From Clostridium sp. AM22-11AC (lineage in GTDB: Bacteria > Bacillota > Clostridia > Lachnospirales > Lachnospiraceae), in the NCBI RefSeq assembly GCF_003473545.1, contig NZ_QUCM01000005.1, forward strand, positions 124,001-188,000: a DNA stretch of 64,000 nucleotides, written 5' to 3'. Within the stretch, counting starts at the first letter, position 1, and every line of letters starts with the position of its first letter. Below the pieces are notes generated by a model that saw nothing but the letters and a program-made list of their open reading frames with translations, was not told where the DNA came from and did no database searches. Both the position numbers and the translations under genes were made by a program. Of the stretch, positions 1 through 9,341 are shown one piece after another.

Positions 1-63
1 AGGACCAATGCGGTCTAAAGGATATGTGTTTGGAAATTCAATGGGATGTTTAATGGTGATCAT
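1..63 (-). CDS. 5' end of a divergent leftward gene, product unknown
   Basis: Reading leftward from an ATG at 61-63, 21 codons stay open to the window edge. An AGAAAGGA ribosome binding site lies five bases before the ATG. The peptide begins MITIKHPIEFPNTYPL. Genes for YprB-type RNase H-like proteins often have a similar YPLxRL segment just before their exonuclease domain, but that is only an impression from a few residues, and no catalytic motif lies inside the window. The gene is divergent from ruvA, with about 215 bases between the two starts. Confidence 0.45.
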   Translation of the reverse strand, partial: MITIKHPIEFPNTYPLDRIGP

Positions 64-72
64 AAAAATCCT

Positions 73-112
73 TTCTGGTCTGCCCGGCATATCTGATCCT
101 GAAAGACCAGAA
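73..112. repeat. 9-bp inverted repeat between divergent starts
   Basis: TTCTGGTCT at 73-81 is matched by AGACCAGAA at 104-112 with a 22-base spacer. It lies just upstream of the leftward gene's ribosome binding site, so it could form a leader hairpin or serve as an operator. There is no U-tract on either side, which argues against a terminator. Confidence 0.4.
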
Positions 113-189
113 CGCAAACCGCCCTTAGTTTAGCTGATTTTTAAGTAAAATGCAAGGAAAGAGTATCGAATATTTGTTCGGTGTCCTGC

Positions 190-218
190 TTGCATTGAGG
201 CGGTGTGTATGTTATGAT
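190..218 (+). promoter_or_regulatory. Putative sigma-A promoter for ruvAB
   Basis: A TTGCAT -35 box (190-195) and a TATGAT -10 box (213-218) are separated by 17 bases. Transcription would begin near 225. That rules out the upstream ATG at 218 as the ruvA start and supports the ATG at 278. Confidence 0.6.
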
Positions 219-277
219 TGATAGATGACGAAGTATCGCATGTAGGTGCGAAACCAGATAAAAGGAATATAGAACAG

Positions 278-913
278 ATGATTTCATATATAAAAGGAGC
301 CCTTGGGGCAGTAGAAGATGATGTGATCGTAGTGGAGACCGGAGGCATCGGACTGGCAGTCCATGTACCCCTTTCACTTTTAGAGGAACTTCCGGCATTA
401 GGGGAAGAAGTGACCGTTTATACGTATTTCCAGGTGCGGGAAGATGCTATGACTTTATATGGTTTTCTTCACAGACAGGACAGGGAAATGTTCAAGCAGC
501 TGATCGGGGTCAATGGAATTGGTCCCAAAGGAGCTCTTGGTATCCTTTCTATTATGCGGCCGGATGATCTGCGGATCGCCATTGTCAGCGGGGATGCAAA
601 AGCTATTTCCAAGGCACCGGGCATCGGCGCAAAGACGGCCCAGAGACTGATCTTAGATCTTAAGGATAAAGTAGATTTAGAGGAAGTGATGATGGCTTCC
701 TTTGGAGGCGGAAAGGAAGATACTTCCGGTGCTGGTACAGGCGCATCTGTGGCAGGTATGGCAGCAGCTGCAAAAGAGGCAGTGGCAGCTTTAACAGCTC
801 TTGGGTATACGAATATGGAAGCTTCCAAAGCAGTAAAGAAAGTGGAGATCACAGAAAATATGAGTGTAGAAGACATTTTAAAGGCTTCGCTGAAGTATTT
901 AAGTTTTCTGTGA
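278..913 (+). CDS. ruvA: Holliday junction branch migration protein RuvA
   Basis: RuvA binds four-way DNA junctions as a tetramer and loads the RuvB motor during homologous recombination. The product of 211 residues matches the usual length of about 200. It starts with the typical MISYIKG, an OB-fold strand. Two helix-hairpin-helix motifs follow: GVNGIGPKGA near residue 75 and APGIGAKTAQR near residue 112. An alanine/glycine-rich linker leads to the C-terminal domain III that contacts RuvB. An in-frame ATG at 218 would add 20 atypical residues and lies inside the promoter -10 box, so 278 with AAAGGA upstream is preferred. ruvB follows after 16 bases. Confidence 0.95.
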   Translation: MISYIKGALGAVEDDVIVVETGGIGLAVHVPLSLLEELPALGEEVTVYTYFQVREDAMTLYGFLHRQDREMFKQLIGVNGIGPKGALGILSIMRPDDLRIAIVSGDAKAISKAPGIGAKTAQRLILDLKDKVDLEEVMMASFGGGKEDTSGAGTGASVAGMAAAAKEAVAALTALGYTNMEASKAVKKVEITENMSVEDILKASLKYLSFL

Positions 914-929
914 TTAATTTGAGGTATAT

Positions 930-1925
930 ATGGAACGGAGAATTATAACAACAGAGGCAACAGAAGAGGATGTGCGGATAGAAACCACCCTGCGTCCCCA
1001 GTGCCTCAGTGATTACGTGGGCCAGGAAAAGATCAAATCCACCCTGAAAATATACATAGAAGCGGCAAAAAGCAGAGGGGAAGCCTTAGATCATGTATTA
1101 TTTTACGGCCCCCCAGGACTTGGAAAGACCACCCTTTCCGGTATCATTGCCAACGAGATGGGAAGCAGGCTGAAAGTGACCAGCGGGCCGGCCATTGAAA
1201 AGCCGGGAGAGATGGCTGCTATTTTAAATAATCTTCAGGAGGGGGATGTTCTCTTCGTAGATGAGATCCACCGTTTAAACCGTCAGGTAGAAGAAGTTCT
1301 CTATCCGGCGATGGAAGATTTTGCCATTGATATTATGCTGGGAAAAGAGTCCAGTGCCAGATCCATCCGTCTGGAACTGCCTCACTTTACCTTAGTAGGA
1401 GCGACTACCAGGGCAGGACTGTTGTCCGCTCCTTTAAGAGACCGTTTTGGAGTGGTCCAGAGAATGGAATTTTATACGCCGGAGGAGCTGCGCACGATCA
1501 TCCAGCATTCTGCTACGATCTTAGGTGTGGAAATAGAACCGGAAGGTGCCATTGAACTGGCAAAACGTTCCAGGGGAACCCCGCGACTGGCAAACCGCCT
1601 TTTAAAGAGAGTAAGAGATTTCGCCCAGGTTAAATATGATGGTGTGATCACAAAAGAAGTGGCAGATTTTGCTCTGGATATCATGGATGTGGATAAAATG
1701 GGACTGGATCAGAATGACAGAAATATCCTTTTGATGATCATTGAAAAGTTTTCCGGCGGTCCGGTAGGACTTGATACCCTGGCAGCAGCTTTGGGAGAAG
1801 ATGCGGGAACTTTGGAAGATGTATATGAGCCATATCTTTTAATGAACGGTCTGATTAACAGAACACCCAGGGGAAGAATGGCTACAGAAAACGCATATCG
1901 TCATTTGGGCTTGGAAATGAAGTAA
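930..1925 (+). CDS. ruvB: Holliday junction DNA helicase RuvB
   Basis: RuvB is the hexameric AAA+ motor that drives branch migration of junctions held by RuvA. The 331-residue product has the family length. Visible motifs are Walker [10 protein letters not shown] near residue 60, Walker B LFVDEIHR near residue 108, sensor GATTRAG near residue 155, arginine-finger segment RDRFG near residue 170, and a C-terminal winged-helix region ending TPRGR. GAGG stands five bases before the ATG. It is translated right behind ruvA as one operon. Confidence 0.97.
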   Translation: MERRIITTEATEEDVRIETTLRPQCLSDYVGQEKIKSTLKIYIEAAKSRGEALDHVLFYGPPGLGKTTLSGIIANEMGSRLKVTSGPAIEKPGEMAAILNNLQEGDVLFVDEIHRLNRQVEEVLYPAMEDFAIDIMLGKESSARSIRLELPHFTLVGATTRAGLLSAPLRDRFGVVQRMEFYTPEELRTIIQHSATILGVEIEPEGAIELAKRSRGTPRLANRLLKRVRDFAQVKYDGVITKEVADFALDIMDVDKMGLDQNDRNILLMIIEKFSGGPVGLDTLAAALGEDAGTLEDVYEPYLLMNGLINRTPRGRMATENAYRHLGLEMK

Positions 1926-1980
1926 AAATGTGGTATCCTTTTAACGAAAATGCCTCACAGACAGGAGATGGAAGATCAGA

Positions 1981-2667
1981 ATGGATACAAAGAATTATAC
2001 ACAGGTTTTGATTGATGGAAAAATATATACGTTAGGCGGAAGCGAAGATGAAGCATATCTTCAGAAGGCAGCCAGCTATGTAAATGAAAAGATAACCACC
2101 ATGCACGCGCTTCCTGGTTTCAGTAAACAGAGTGCTGATTACCAGCAGCTTATGCTTTTACTGAACATTGCAGATGATTATTTTAAGACAAAAGAAACTG
2201 CGGATCAGATGGAAGAGCAGAGAGACAGAATGGAAAAAGAGACTTACAGCTTAAAACATGAGTTAGTAAGCACCCAGATGAAGTTAGACGGCGTTTTAAA
2301 GGACTTGGAGGAACGCCAGCGTCAGCTTCAGGAATTATCTGCAAAGCTTTCAAAATCCGAACGGGAATTAAGAGCTGCAAAGAAGCAGGCAGCACTGGCA
2401 GCAACATCTGAAAATGGGGAAGAGGAAGTAGTTGAGGATGAAGTGGTAGACACTGTGATCGAAGGAGATGAACCGGTCAGTGAGTCTGTACCAGCTTTAG
2501 ATGAGACTGCAGCTGCACAGGCAACAGAAAGCGGTTTTGTACAGGCGGATATGCCAATGCAAAATCCTTCTTTCCAGACAAAGACAGGACTTTCTGATCA
2601 GGAACTTGCAAGAAAGGCTCTTCAGGCAGCCAGAAAAGCCGGTTCCCACAGAAACGGACGCAGATAA
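1981..2667 (+). CDS. zapA: Cell division protein ZapA, long form
   Basis: ZapA bundles FtsZ filaments at mid-cell. The first 100 or so residues form the ZapA domain (start MDTKNYTQVLIDGKIYTLGG, then the helix with LNIADDYF). A long, heptad-rich coiled coil covers roughly residues 75-140. The remaining 85 residues are acidic and of low complexity (EEEVVEDEVVD). The total of 228 residues is more than twice the length of the Escherichia coli protein, but extended forms are known in Clostridia. The gene follows ruvB by 55 bases and ends at a terminator. Confidence 0.8.
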   Translation: MDTKNYTQVLIDGKIYTLGGSEDEAYLQKAASYVNEKITTMHALPGFSKQSADYQQLMLLLNIADDYFKTKETADQMEEQRDRMEKETYSLKHELVSTQMKLDGVLKDLEERQRQLQELSAKLSKSERELRAAKKQAALAATSENGEEEVVEDEVVDTVIEGDEPVSESVPALDETAAAQATESGFVQADMPMQNPSFQTKTGLSDQELARKALQAARKAGSHRNGRR

Positions 2668-2681
2668 AACACAGATAGACT

Positions 2682-2719
2682 AAAGGGGGCGCGCTACAGT
2701 TTGCAGTGGCCCCTTTTTT
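2682..2719 (+). terminator. Rho-independent terminator after zapA
   Basis: AAAGGGGGC and GCCCCTTTTTT pair across a loop, with the T-run at 2714-2719. It closes the ruvAB-zapA unit. The ATG at 2706 lies inside it, so the downstream gene must start later. Confidence 0.85.
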
Positions 2720-2744
2720 GCATAGGATCAGGAAAGGTAAGATC

Positions 2745-4976
2745 ATGATAAATACAAGAAAAGCAGAGCTTTTGGCGCCGGCAGGTTCTTTTGACAGTTT
2801 AAAGGCAGCTGTGGCAGCAGGAGCGGATGCGATCTATATGGGAGGCAGCCGTTTTGGTGCCAGAGCTTATGCACAGAATGCAGCAGGAGAAGAAATGGTG
2901 GAAGCCATCCGGTATGCCCATCTTCACGGCTGCCGTCTGTACATGACGGTCAATACATTATTTAAGGAAAAAGAACTGGACGAGCTTTGTGATTACATGA
3001 AGCCTTACTATGAAGCAGGGTTAGACGGCGTGATCGTCCAGGATCTGGGAGCCCTTCAGGTAATGAAACGGGCTTTTCCGGGAATGGAGCTTCATGCAAG
3101 CACCCAGATGACGGTTACCAGTGTATACAGCGCAAAAATGTTAAAAGAAATGGGCTGCTGCCGCGTCGTTCCGGCCAGAGAACTGTCTTTAGAAGAGATT
3201 TCCCGTATTTACAAAGAAACGGGAATGGATATTGAAACCTTTGTCCATGGTGCTTTATGTTACTGTTATTCCGGTCAGTGTCTCATGAGCAGCCTGATCG
3301 GCGGCCGCAGTGGCAACAGAGGCCGCTGTGCCCAGCCATGCCGCCTGCCTTACCGTGTATGGGAGGGAGACAAGGCAGAGGGAAAGAGCTTAAACAAAGA
3401 GAACCAGAAGTTTGTATTAAGTTTAAAAGATCTGTGTACGCTGGATATTTTACCGGAGATCTTAGAGGCAGGAGTATATTCTTTAAAGATCGAAGGAAGA
3501 ATGAAGAGCCCGCGATATACAGCAGGTGTAGTCCGCATTTACAGAAAATATCTGGATCTGTATGAAACCTATGGGAAAGACGGTTATTATGTGGATCCGG
3601 AAGATAAAAAAGAACTGCTGGATCTGTTTGACAGGGGAGGTTTTACCTCCGGTTATTATGAGAAGCACAATGGAAAAGACATGGTCGCTTTAAAAGAAAA
3701 GCCGGAATTTCGTGAAGGAAATCAGAAACTGTTTGATTTTCTGGATGCAAACTATGTGGAAAAAGAGAAAAAGGAACCGGTTGTTGGAAAGGCTGTTTTT
3801 GAGGAAGGAAAACCGGCTGTCCTGGAACTGACACAGGGAAATGTAACTGTAAAAGTGGAAGGACAGATCTGCCAGAGTGCCCAGAACCAGCCTGCAACAG
3901 AGGAAAAAGTGCGTAAGCAGTTAAATAAGACAGGTGCCACTTCCTTTTACTTTGAGCAGCTGGATATTGAGTTAAAGGGAAATATTTTCCTGCCGGTACA
4001 GGCATTAAATGAACTGCGAAGAGAAGGCTTTGAGAAGCTGACGGAAAAAATACTGGCTCAGTGGGAGAGAAAGGCAGAGTCTCTGGTGCAGACAGAACAG
4101 GAACTTCCTGCTGATGTACAGTCTGCTTCCAAAAACATTCACAGCTTTGCTTTCCTTACTGCATCTCTGGAAGAAGAATGTCAGTTGGAACCAGCTCTTT
4201 CCTGTGATGCTGTAAAACGCATTTATATCGATGCAGATGGATTTAAACCGGATCAGTGGGGAAAGATCGTAAAGCAGTGTGAAGCAAAGGGAAAGGAATG
4301 CTTCCTTACACTTCCACATATTTTCCGCACCCATGCCATGAAGTTCTTCTCTAAAAACAGGAAAAATCTGGAAAATGCAGGTTTTACCGGTGTTCTGGCC
4401 CGTACTTTGGAGGAAGTTTCCTGGTTAAAGGAAGAAAAAATAGAGCTTCCATTTGCTCTGGATGCCTCTGTTTATGCATGGAACCGGGAAGCAGTGCACA
4501 CATTAAAGGAAATGGGACCGGAATTTATTACCATGCCGTGGGAATTAAACAGCAGAGAGTTAAAGGCAGTGGCAAAAGCCTGTGAGAGGGACGGAATACC
4601 GGGAGAACTGGTCATTTATGGGCATGCTCCTATGATGGTTTCTGCCCAGTGTGTGGTAAAAACATTAAAGGGATGTACAGCCAAAAGGGAACACCTTATA
4701 ATGAAGGACCGCACCGGTGCCGGGCTTCCATTAAAGGCACATTGCAACTTCTGCTACAATACCATTTTAAATCCTCTTCCGTTATCTTTATTTGGCAATG
4801 AAGAGGCAGTAAGAGAGCTGAACATGGCTTCCCTGCGTCTTTCTTTTACAAGAGAAGGAAAAGAAGAAACACAAAAGATACTGGAAGCTTTTGCTGCTTC
4901 TTTTATAGAAGGAAGAGAAATTGTCGAACCAGTGAAAGATTTTACAAGAGGACATTTCAGACGGGGAGTAGAATAG
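2745..4976 (+). CDS. Peptidase U32 family protein (RlhA/TrhP-like RNA hydroxylase candidate)
   Basis: U32 proteins were first called collagenases. Escherichia coli members are now known to act in RNA hydroxylation (TrhP on tRNA U34, RlhA on 23S rRNA). The 743-residue product has the N-terminal TIM-barrel start KAELLAPAGS and the U32 signature: HGALCYCYSGQC near residue 170, then GNRGRCAQPCR. The long C-terminal half corresponds to the DUF3656 collagenase-like region and has more cysteines (HCNFCYN) that could hold an iron-sulfur cluster. ATG 2745 is chosen because AGGAAAGG precedes it and the earlier in-frame ATG at 2706 lies in the zapA terminator. The exact substrate is not resolved. Confidence 0.85.
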   Translation: MINTRKAELLAPAGSFDSLKAAVAAGADAIYMGGSRFGARAYAQNAAGEEMVEAIRYAHLHGCRLYMTVNTLFKEKELDELCDYMKPYYEAGLDGVIVQDLGALQVMKRAFPGMELHASTQMTVTSVYSAKMLKEMGCCRVVPARELSLEEISRIYKETGMDIETFVHGALCYCYSGQCLMSSLIGGRSGNRGRCAQPCRLPYRVWEGDKAEGKSLNKENQKFVLSLKDLCTLDILPEILEAGVYSLKIEGRMKSPRYTAGVVRIYRKYLDLYETYGKDGYYVDPEDKKELLDLFDRGGFTSGYYEKHNGKDMVALKEKPEFREGNQKLFDFLDANYVEKEKKEPVVGKAVFEEGKPAVLELTQGNVTVKVEGQICQSAQNQPATEEKVRKQLNKTGATSFYFEQLDIELKGNIFLPVQALNELRREGFEKLTEKILAQWERKAESLVQTEQELPADVQSASKNIHSFAFLTASLEEECQLEPALSCDAVKRIYIDADGFKPDQWGKIVKQCEAKGKECFLTLPHIFRTHAMKFFSKNRKNLENAGFTGVLARTLEEVSWLKEEKIELPFALDASVYAWNREAVHTLKEMGPEFITMPWELNSRELKAVAKACERDGIPGELVIYGHAPMMVSAQCVVKTLKGCTAKREHLIMKDRTGAGLPLKAHCNFCYNTILNPLPLSLFGNEEAVRELNMASLRLSFTREGKEETQKILEAFAASFIEGREIVEPVKDFTRGHFRRGVE

Positions 4977-4979
4977 CCT

Positions 4980-6341
4980 ATGACAAATCTGATCGTGGAA
5001 GTATCCAAATATCTGATGATATTGCTGATGGCCATTTATACCTATGCCAATTTCCGTTTCTTTTCTTTCCCGGATCTGGAACGGAAGAGAAAAGTGTGTG
5101 CAAGGCAGAACCGGGCCATGTTTTTACTGCATTTTCTGGCATATGTGGTGATGTATCTGAAAACAGAAGATGAAACGTTAAGGCGGATGCTGCTGGTATT
5201 TTATATGGGACAGGTGGTGTTTTTCCTGTTTTACATTTATATCTACCGGTTTATTTACAGGAATGTGTCAAGACTTCTGGTAAATAACTGTTGTATGCTC
5301 CTGGCCTGTGGTTTTATCATGCTTACCAGACTGTCTTTAGATAAGGGACTGGATAAGGCTTTTAAGCAGTTTGTGATCGTAGCAGCGGCTGCGATCCTTT
5401 CCTGGCTGGTGCCTTTTATCATGGAACGGTTCTGGCAGCTTTATAAATTCCAGTGGGTGTATGCAGGGATCGGGCTGGCTGCGCTTTTAGTTGTATGGGT
5501 AGCAGGAAATGAAAGTTTCGGCGCTCAGTTATCACTGACTGTTGGCGGAATCTCCATCCAGCCATCAGAGTTTGTAAAGATCAGTTTTGTATTTTTTGTA
5601 GCGTCCATGTTTTATCAGTCACTGGATTTTAAGAACATATGCATTACCACAGTGGTGGCAGCTCTTCATGTAGTGATCCTGGTGTTGTCAAAAGACCTGG
5701 GAAGCGCCCTGATCTTTTTTATCAGCTATGTGATCATGCTGTTTATTGCTACAGGAAACTGGCTGTATCTGATCGCGGCAGGTGTTCTTGGAAAAGGTGC
5801 TACATCCATTGCATATACACTTTTTGACCATGTAAGACGAAGATTTACAGCATGGAAAAATCCATGGGCAGATATTGATAATACAGGATATCAGATCACC
5901 CAGTCCCTGTTTGCTATTGGAACAGGTGGCTGGTTTGGCATGGGACTGTGCCAGGGAATGCCAAACAGGATCCCGGTAGTGGAAAAGGATTTTATTTTTG
6001 CTGCTATCTCCGAAGAAATGGGAGCAATCTTTGCTATCTGCGTCCTTCTGATCTGTCTGGGCTGTTTTATCCAGTTTATGATGATCGCAACCCAGATGCA
6101 GGCCATGTTTTACAAGATCATTGCAGTGGGTCTTGGAATGGAATATGTGGTACAGGTCTTTCTCACAGTGGGAGGTGTGACTAAATTTATCCCATCTACA
6201 GGTGTGACACTTCCGTTTGTAAGTTACGGAGGAAGTTCCATTGTGACAACATTCCTGTTATTCAGTATTATCCAGGGGCTTTATATCATCAAGCGGAATG
6301 ATGAAGAAGAGATGGAAGAAATGGAGGCGCAGGAAGAATGA
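4980..6341 (+). CDS. FtsW/RodA/SpoVE-family peptidoglycan glycosyltransferase
   Basis: SEDS proteins polymerise lipid II and work with a class B penicillin-binding protein. The 453-residue product has about ten membrane segments. It also has the SEDS-type loop GYQITQSLFAIGTGGWFGMG near residue 305, and VSYGGSS near residue 415 close to the C terminus. It starts three bases after the U32 gene stops, and its last four bases overlap the start of the penicillin-binding protein gene. That coupling strongly suggests the two products form one synthase. Whether the pair serves division (FtsW) or elongation (RodA) cannot be told from sequence. Confidence 0.9.
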   Translation: MTNLIVEVSKYLMILLMAIYTYANFRFFSFPDLERKRKVCARQNRAMFLLHFLAYVVMYLKTEDETLRRMLLVFYMGQVVFFLFYIYIYRFIYRNVSRLLVNNCCMLLACGFIMLTRLSLDKGLDKAFKQFVIVAAAAILSWLVPFIMERFWQLYKFQWVYAGIGLAALLVVWVAGNESFGAQLSLTVGGISIQPSEFVKISFVFFVASMFYQSLDFKNICITTVVAALHVVILVLSKDLGSALIFFISYVIMLFIATGNWLYLIAAGVLGKGATSIAYTLFDHVRRRFTAWKNPWADIDNTGYQITQSLFAIGTGGWFGMGLCQGMPNRIPVVEKDFIFAAISEEMGAIFAICVLLICLGCFIQFMMIATQMQAMFYKIIAVGLGMEYVVQVFLTVGGVTKFIPSTGVTLPFVSYGGSSIVTTFLLFSIIQGLYIIKRNDEEEMEEMEAQEE

Positions 6342-7927
6342 AAGAACTGAAAAAAAGTACGCGAAGAGAACCTGTCTCCAGAAAGAAAAATACGGCTGAA
6401 AAGAAGGAACAGACAGCAAAGAAGAGTACAAAAAAAAATACAGGTAAAGAGATAAAGAAAGAAAACAAAAAAGATACAGAAAAAGGTACCTGGAAGTCAG
6501 TGACAAAAGAGCGGGTATATGATCCCAATGGGAAAGTGCTGGTGATCACTTATGCATGTGTGGTCCTGTTTTTAGCACTGGCTGTATACATGGGATATTT
6601 TCTGCAGATGAAAAGCGAAGATGTGATCAACAATCCTTACAATGCCAGACTGGACAGCTTTTCAGACCGCATTGTAAGAGGCAGTATCCTGGCATCAGAT
6701 GGAACGGTGCTGGCAGAGACTACCACTGATGATGCGGGAAATGAAACAAGGGTTTACAATTATGGAGGTGTGTTTGACCATGCGGTAGGCTATTCCTCTA
6801 AAGGAAAAACTGGCATTGAAGCCATGGCAAACTTCTATCTTTTAAGTTCTCATGTCAATCTGGTAGAGCAGGCGGGAAATGAGCTGGCAGGTGCGAAAAA
6901 TCTGGGAGACAGCGTGGTTACCACTCTGGATATGGAACTGCAGCAGGCAGCGTATGCAGCTTTAGGAGACAGGAGAGGAGCGGTGATCGCCATGGAACCG
7001 GATACAGGAAAGATCCTGGCAATGGTTTCCAAGCCGGGTTACGATCCAAATACCCTTCTTCAGGACTGGGCGTCTCTTACTGACAGTTCCAATAACCAGG
7101 GGCAGCTGGTAAACCGTGCAACTGCCGGACTATATCCTCCTGGATCGACCTTTAAGATCGTGACGGCTCTTGAGTATATGAGGGAGCATCCTGACGATTA
7201 CAAGGATTTTCATTTTGACTGTAATGGCGTTTATCATAATGGAGACTACTCCATTAAATGTTTCCACAGTGAAGCCCATGGAAGCCAGGATTTTATGAAG
7301 GCTTTTGCTAATTCCTGTAACGGGGCATTTTCCAGCCTGGGTCTGACCATGGATCTGGACCGGTTCCATGCTACGGCGGAGGAATTGCTATTTAATAATC
7401 CGTTGCCATTATCCGGCTACTCCTATAAGGAAAGTTCTTTTAATATGAAAGGAGGCGCCGGAACCTGGGAAGTTTTACAGACTTCCATTGGCCAGGGAAC
7501 TACACTGATCACGCCTCTTCACAATGCGCTGATCACTGCGGCTGTTGCAAATGGTGGAACCCTGATGAAACCATATTTGCTGGACCGAGTAGTCAGTGCC
7601 GGCGGGGAAGAAGTGAAAAAATTCCTTCCGACTTCAGGGGGAACTCTTATGACAGCCACAGAGGCAGCAAATCTGACAGAGCTGATGCGTGATGTAGTGG
7701 TGGAAGGAACGGGTTCTTCTGTGCGCACCGATGCCTATACAGTAGCTGCAAAAACGGGAACTGCGGAGTTTGAAACAGGAAAAGAGACACATGCATGGTT
7801 CACCGGTTTTGCACCGGCTGAGTCACCAAAGATCGTTGTTACGGTCCTGGTAGAAGAGTCCGGAAGCGGTGGAAAAATCGCAGGACCTATTGCAAGACAG
7901 TTGTTTGATATATATATGGGGAGATAA
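6338..7927 (+). CDS. Class B penicillin-binding protein (transpeptidase), FtsI/PbpA type
   Basis: This is a D,D-transpeptidase that cross-links peptidoglycan outside the membrane. A very lysine-rich cytoplasmic tail covers residues 1-55, followed by one membrane span at about 67-90. The transpeptidase domain has the SxxK nucleophile motif PGSTFK (Ser270), the SxN motif NSCNG and the KTG motif AAKTGTAEF near residue 473. At 529 residues it lacks the long N-terminal dimerisation domain of large FtsI proteins, and it resembles the PbpA type found next to rodA. The ATG overlaps the stop of the SEDS gene (ATGA), so translation is coupled. A terminator follows. Confidence 0.9.
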   Translation: MKELKKSTRREPVSRKKNTAEKKEQTAKKSTKKNTGKEIKKENKKDTEKGTWKSVTKERVYDPNGKVLVITYACVVLFLALAVYMGYFLQMKSEDVINNPYNARLDSFSDRIVRGSILASDGTVLAETTTDDAGNETRVYNYGGVFDHAVGYSSKGKTGIEAMANFYLLSSHVNLVEQAGNELAGAKNLGDSVVTTLDMELQQAAYAALGDRRGAVIAMEPDTGKILAMVSKPGYDPNTLLQDWASLTDSSNNQGQLVNRATAGLYPPGSTFKIVTALEYMREHPDDYKDFHFDCNGVYHNGDYSIKCFHSEAHGSQDFMKAFANSCNGAFSSLGLTMDLDRFHATAEELLFNNPLPLSGYSYKESSFNMKGGAGTWEVLQTSIGQGTTLITPLHNALITAAVANGGTLMKPYLLDRVVSAGGEEVKKFLPTSGGTLMTATEAANLTELMRDVVVEGTGSSVRTDAYTVAAKTGTAEFETGKETHAWFTGFAPAESPKIVVTVLVEESGSGGKIAGPIARQLFDIYMGR

Positions 7928-7956
7928 TCTTTAAAAAGAATAACGTTTTCTATGGA

Positions 7957-7997
7957 AAACAGGCAGATTTCGTGTTATAATCTGCCTGTTTTGTTTT
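7957..7997 (+). terminator. Rho-independent terminator after the penicillin-binding protein gene
   Basis: AACAGGCAGATT (7958-7969) and AATCTGCCTGTT (7979-7990) form a perfect 12-bp stem followed by a T-rich tail. It ends the U32-SEDS-PBP transcription unit. Confidence 0.9.
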
Positions 7998-8078
7998 GAA
8001 TTCTACTAAAAGACGAACTATTTATTAGAAAAACTTATCAATATTTATTAGCACAAACATACGAAGGGGGAAAAACAG

Positions 8079-8873
8079 GTGTTCCGAGCAGATGATTATG
8101 TTAAGGTAAGCGATCTGGCAGAGGCATATGAGCTTTGTCAGAAGCGAAGCAGTCTGGTAGTAGGCGGAATGGTATGGATGAAAATGACTCATATTACCAA
8201 GCGTACTATTGTAGATTTGTCCGGGCTTGGACTGGATGCAATCGAAGAAAAAGAAGGAGAGTTTTCCATTGGCTGTATGTGCAGTTTACGCCAGTTAGAG
8301 ACCCATGAGGGGCTGAACCGGTATTTTGATGGTATTTTCAGGGAATGTACCAGAAATATCGTTGGCGTGCAGATGAGAAACTGCGCTACGGTAGGAGGCA
8401 GTATTTTTGCCCGTTTCGGATTTTCCGATATACTGACCTGCTTTCTGGCACTGGATACTTATGTGGAGCTGTATCATGAGGGAACCATTCCTCTTTCTGA
8501 ATTTGCAGCCAGACCTGTAAGAAGGGATCAGAAGGATATCCTGGTTCGTATTATTATAAAGAAAGACGGAAGAAAGGCTGCTTATACCAGTCAGCGCAAT
8601 TCCCGTACCGATTTTCCGGTGATCGCCTGTTGTGTTTCCAACCTTGGAAACAAATGGTTTGTGTCCGTTGGGGCAAGACCTGCAAAAGCAAAGGCAGTGA
8701 TCATTACAGAGGATGATTTTGATACCTTAAAAGAGATGGCAAAGGAAGCGGCAGAAGCATTTACTTATGGCGATAATACACGCGCCAGCGGTGCTTACAG
8801 AAAGACTCTGGCAACTGTTTACACCCGCCGTCTTATGGAGCAGATCAAAGGAAGGAGCGTGGGCATAGTATGA
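8079..8873 (+). CDS. Molybdenum hydroxylase, FAD-binding subunit
   Basis: This is the medium subunit of a xanthine-dehydrogenase-family enzyme, passing electrons from the iron-sulfur subunit through FAD. The 264 residues carry the PF00941-type FAD site. The GIVG-like segment is GVQMRNCATVGGSIFARFG near residue 96, and a second contact, NSRTDFPV, lies near residue 178. The start is GTG with GGGGG upstream. The order medium-small-large is that of CO dehydrogenase coxMSL and many purine or nicotinate hydroxylases. The substrate cannot be deduced from this subunit. The gene overlaps the next by four bases. Confidence 0.88.
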   Translation: MFRADDYVKVSDLAEAYELCQKRSSLVVGGMVWMKMTHITKRTIVDLSGLGLDAIEEKEGEFSIGCMCSLRQLETHEGLNRYFDGIFRECTRNIVGVQMRNCATVGGSIFARFGFSDILTCFLALDTYVELYHEGTIPLSEFAARPVRRDQKDILVRIIIKKDGRKAAYTSQRNSRTDFPVIACCVSNLGNKWFVSVGARPAKAKAVIITEDDFDTLKEMAKEAAEAFTYGDNTRASGAYRKTLATVYTRRLMEQIKGRSVGIV

Positions 8874-9337
8874 GACTTTCATTTCGCTTAAATGGAAAAC
8901 AGGTAGAGACAGATGTAAGACCGGATATGCTGTTATTGGATCTGGTACGTGATCTGGGTTGCTACAGCGTAAAAAGAGGCTGTGAGACAGCAAACTGCGG
9001 CCTTTGTACTGTATGGCTGGACGGAAAGCCGGTTCTGTCATGTTCTACACTTGCGATCCGGGCAGATGGCCGCCATGTGACTACACTGGAAGGTCTGCAG
9101 AAAGAGGCAGAAGAATTTGGTATGTTTTTAGCAAGAGAAGGCGGAGAGCAGTGCGGTTTCTGCAATCCAGGATTTATTATGAACGTTCTTGCTATGGAAA
9201 AAGAGTTAAAAGATCCAGATGAAGAGGATATTAAGGAATATCTTTCCGGAAATTTATGCCGCTGCAGCGGATATATGTCCCAGCTGCGTGCTGTAAAAAA
9301 ATATCTGGATATGAAGCAGAGCGGAAAGGAGGCATAA
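8870..9337 (+). CDS. Molybdenum hydroxylase, 2Fe-2S subunit
   Basis: This small subunit carries two [2Fe-2S] clusters between the molybdenum centre and FAD. The N-terminal plant-ferredoxin-like cluster is seen in RGCETANCGLCTVW plus a later Cys (LSC). The C-terminal helical cluster uses QCGFCNPGF and LCRCSGY. At 155 residues it has the family length. The ATG sits in the ATGA overlap with the FAD subunit gene. The large subunit gene begins five bases after the stop, so all three are one operon. Confidence 0.93.
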   Translation: MRLSFRLNGKQVETDVRPDMLLLDLVRDLGCYSVKRGCETANCGLCTVWLDGKPVLSCSTLAIRADGRHVTTLEGLQKEAEEFGMFLAREGGEQCGFCNPGFIMNVLAMEKELKDPDEEDIKEYLSGNLCRCSGYMSQLRAVKKYLDMKQSGKEA

Positions 9338-9341
9338 GGAA

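Noticed and set aside
469..876. 135-codon open frame antisense to ruvA
   Set aside because: Composition mirrors the RuvA codons, there is no ribosome binding site, and the opposite strand encodes a clear RuvA.
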